Below are positions 63,471-64,000 of a DNA stretch of 64,000 bases, in pieces. Every line of letters starts with the position of its first letter. Position 1 is the stretch's first letter. The stretch covers positions 49,790-113,789 of the forward strand of contig NZ_LLXZ01000197.1 in NCBI RefSeq assembly GCF_001440395.1, written 5' to 3'. A program made the position numbers and the translations under genes. Under the pieces are notes generated by a model, which saw nothing but the letters and a program-made list of their open reading frames with translations, searched no databases and was not told the DNA's origin. This stretch comes from Bradyrhizobium jicamae. Lineage in GTDB: Bacteria > Pseudomonadota > Alphaproteobacteria > Rhizobiales > Xanthobacteraceae.

Positions 63471-63890
63471 TCAACCCAACCAGATCTTGCGGCGAAGCGC
63501 GTTGATGAAATTCTGAACTTCCTCGGCGTCATGCGCCAGCGGCGGCATCACGCCCCAGACCGGACGCGGCCAGGCCGCGTCGCTGGTGCGCCGCGCGATG
63601 ATGTGGACATGCAGCTGCGGCACCAGATTGCCGAGCGCCGCGACATTGAGCTTGTCGCATTTGGTGATTTCCTTCAGCGCTCGCGACACCCGGGATATTT
63701 CGGTCATCAATTGTGCCTGCGCGACCTCGTCGAGGTCGACGATTTCTACCGCGCCTTCGCGACGGGGCACCAGCAACAGCCACGGGTAATGCGCATCCTT
63801 GATGACGAGCACCTTGCTCAGCGGCAGGTCGCCAATATCGATCGTGTCCTTTTGGAGCTGGGAGTGCAGCGACCAGGCGTCAGAGGGCAT
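63471..63890 (-). CDS. HIT family protein
   Basis: 139 residues. HIT motif QLHVHIIAR with Q92-L-H94-V-H96, where Gln replaces the first His of HxHxH; this variant is common in bacterial HIT proteins. YPWLLLVPRR is the first strand-helix block. Likely a nucleotide hydrolase or transferase acting on dinucleoside polyphosphates or AMP conjugates, fitting its operon with nudC. ATG at 63890 is preceded by GAGGAAAAAAT. Confidence 0.92.
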   Translation of the reverse strand: MPSDAWSLHSQLQKDTIDIGDLPLSKVLVIKDAHYPWLLLVPRREGAVEIVDLDEVAQAQLMTEISRVSRALKEITKCDKLNVAALGNLVPQLHVHIIARRTSDAAWPRPVWGVMPPLAHDAEEVQNFINALRRKIWLG

Positions 63891-63901
63891 ATTTTTTCCT
63901 C

Positions 63902-63952
63902 GTCATGGCCGGGCAGAAGCGCGTCTTCGCGCTAGATGTCCCGGCCATCCAC
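63902..63952. repeat. GTCATGGCCGGG palindromic repeat (cut off by window end)
   Basis: GTCATGGCCGGGCAGAAGCG...CCCGGCCATCCAC, with inner GAAGCGCGTCTTCGCGC. It starts after the HIT gene; the partner arm may continue past the end of the window. Confidence 0.7.
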
Positions 63953-63988
63953 TTTTTTTGCGCGCCGCTGAGGAAGCAAGACGTGGAT

Positions 63989-64000
63989 GGGGGGGGGGGG
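63989..64000. other. Run of 12 G at the window end
   Basis: The last 12 bases are all G, directly after ACGTGGAT. No similar homopolymer exists elsewhere in the window. It probably marks a sequence end or a low-quality read. Confidence 0.7.

Overview
The window looks like chromosomal DNA from a high-GC alphaproteobacterium of the Bradyrhizobium / Rhodopseudomonas group (Nitrobacteraceae). This is inferred from the gene content (DUF2865 proteins, a ChvG/ChvI two-component pair, a short alphaproteobacterial HPr kinase next to EIIA-Man and HPr, PckA nearby) and from many intergenic palindromic repeats of the kind common in that group. No species can be assigned from the sequence alone. I see no rRNA, tRNA, CRISPR array, prophage or insertion sequence. 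About 55 protein genes are supported, mostly housekeeping and metabolic.

Layout. 0-9 kb: MscS-type channel, cation/proton antiporter, dodecin, a GrdB-like cysteine protein, a small orphan gene, a CaiB/BaiF CoA-transferase and ilvD. 9-14 kb: modABC molybdate transporter (reading leftward), a Spy/CpxP-like periplasmic protein, mepA and a phytanoyl-CoA dioxygenase-like enzyme. 14-21 kb: a GGDEF/EAL protein with degraded features, a DUF1801 protein, a basic histone-tail-like protein, a chemoreceptor and an acyl-CoA dehydrogenase-like flavoprotein. 21-28 kb: lipase, MFS transporter, lepA, a GT39-type membrane glycosyltransferase and an SDR. 28-38 kb: the regulatory core ptsH, EIIA-Man, hprK, chvG, chvI (all leftward), then HugZ-like, a secreted TPR-CHAT protein and pckA (rightward). 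38-46 kb: arginase, thioesterase, alpha/beta hydrolase, glycogen phosphorylase, small unknown genes, a second DUF2865 protein and pyrE. 46-64 kb: glutathione transferase, LysE exporter, polA, acyltransferase, ugd, hrpB, an aspartic protease, phosphomannomutase/phosphoglucomutase, a second chemoreceptor, an Lrp regulator, a PfkB kinase, nudC and a HIT protein.

How parts work together. HprK, EIIA-Man and HPr form the output end of a PTS-type regulatory phosphorelay with no sugar permease. They sit in one strongly overlapping run with ChvG/ChvI, which in relatives senses envelope and acid stress. PckA, the gluconeogenic control point, lies about 4 kb away, separated by a HugZ-like gene and a caspase-like TPR-CHAT gene, and has a perfect FNR/FixK-type palindrome upstream. 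Two chemoreceptor transcription units far apart share a nearly identical palindrome (core TCCGTAGAAYTACGGA), which suggests one common regulator. PolA has lost three of the four acidic residues of its proofreading site. The right end of the window finishes in a run of 12 G that looks like a sequencing or assembly artefact.
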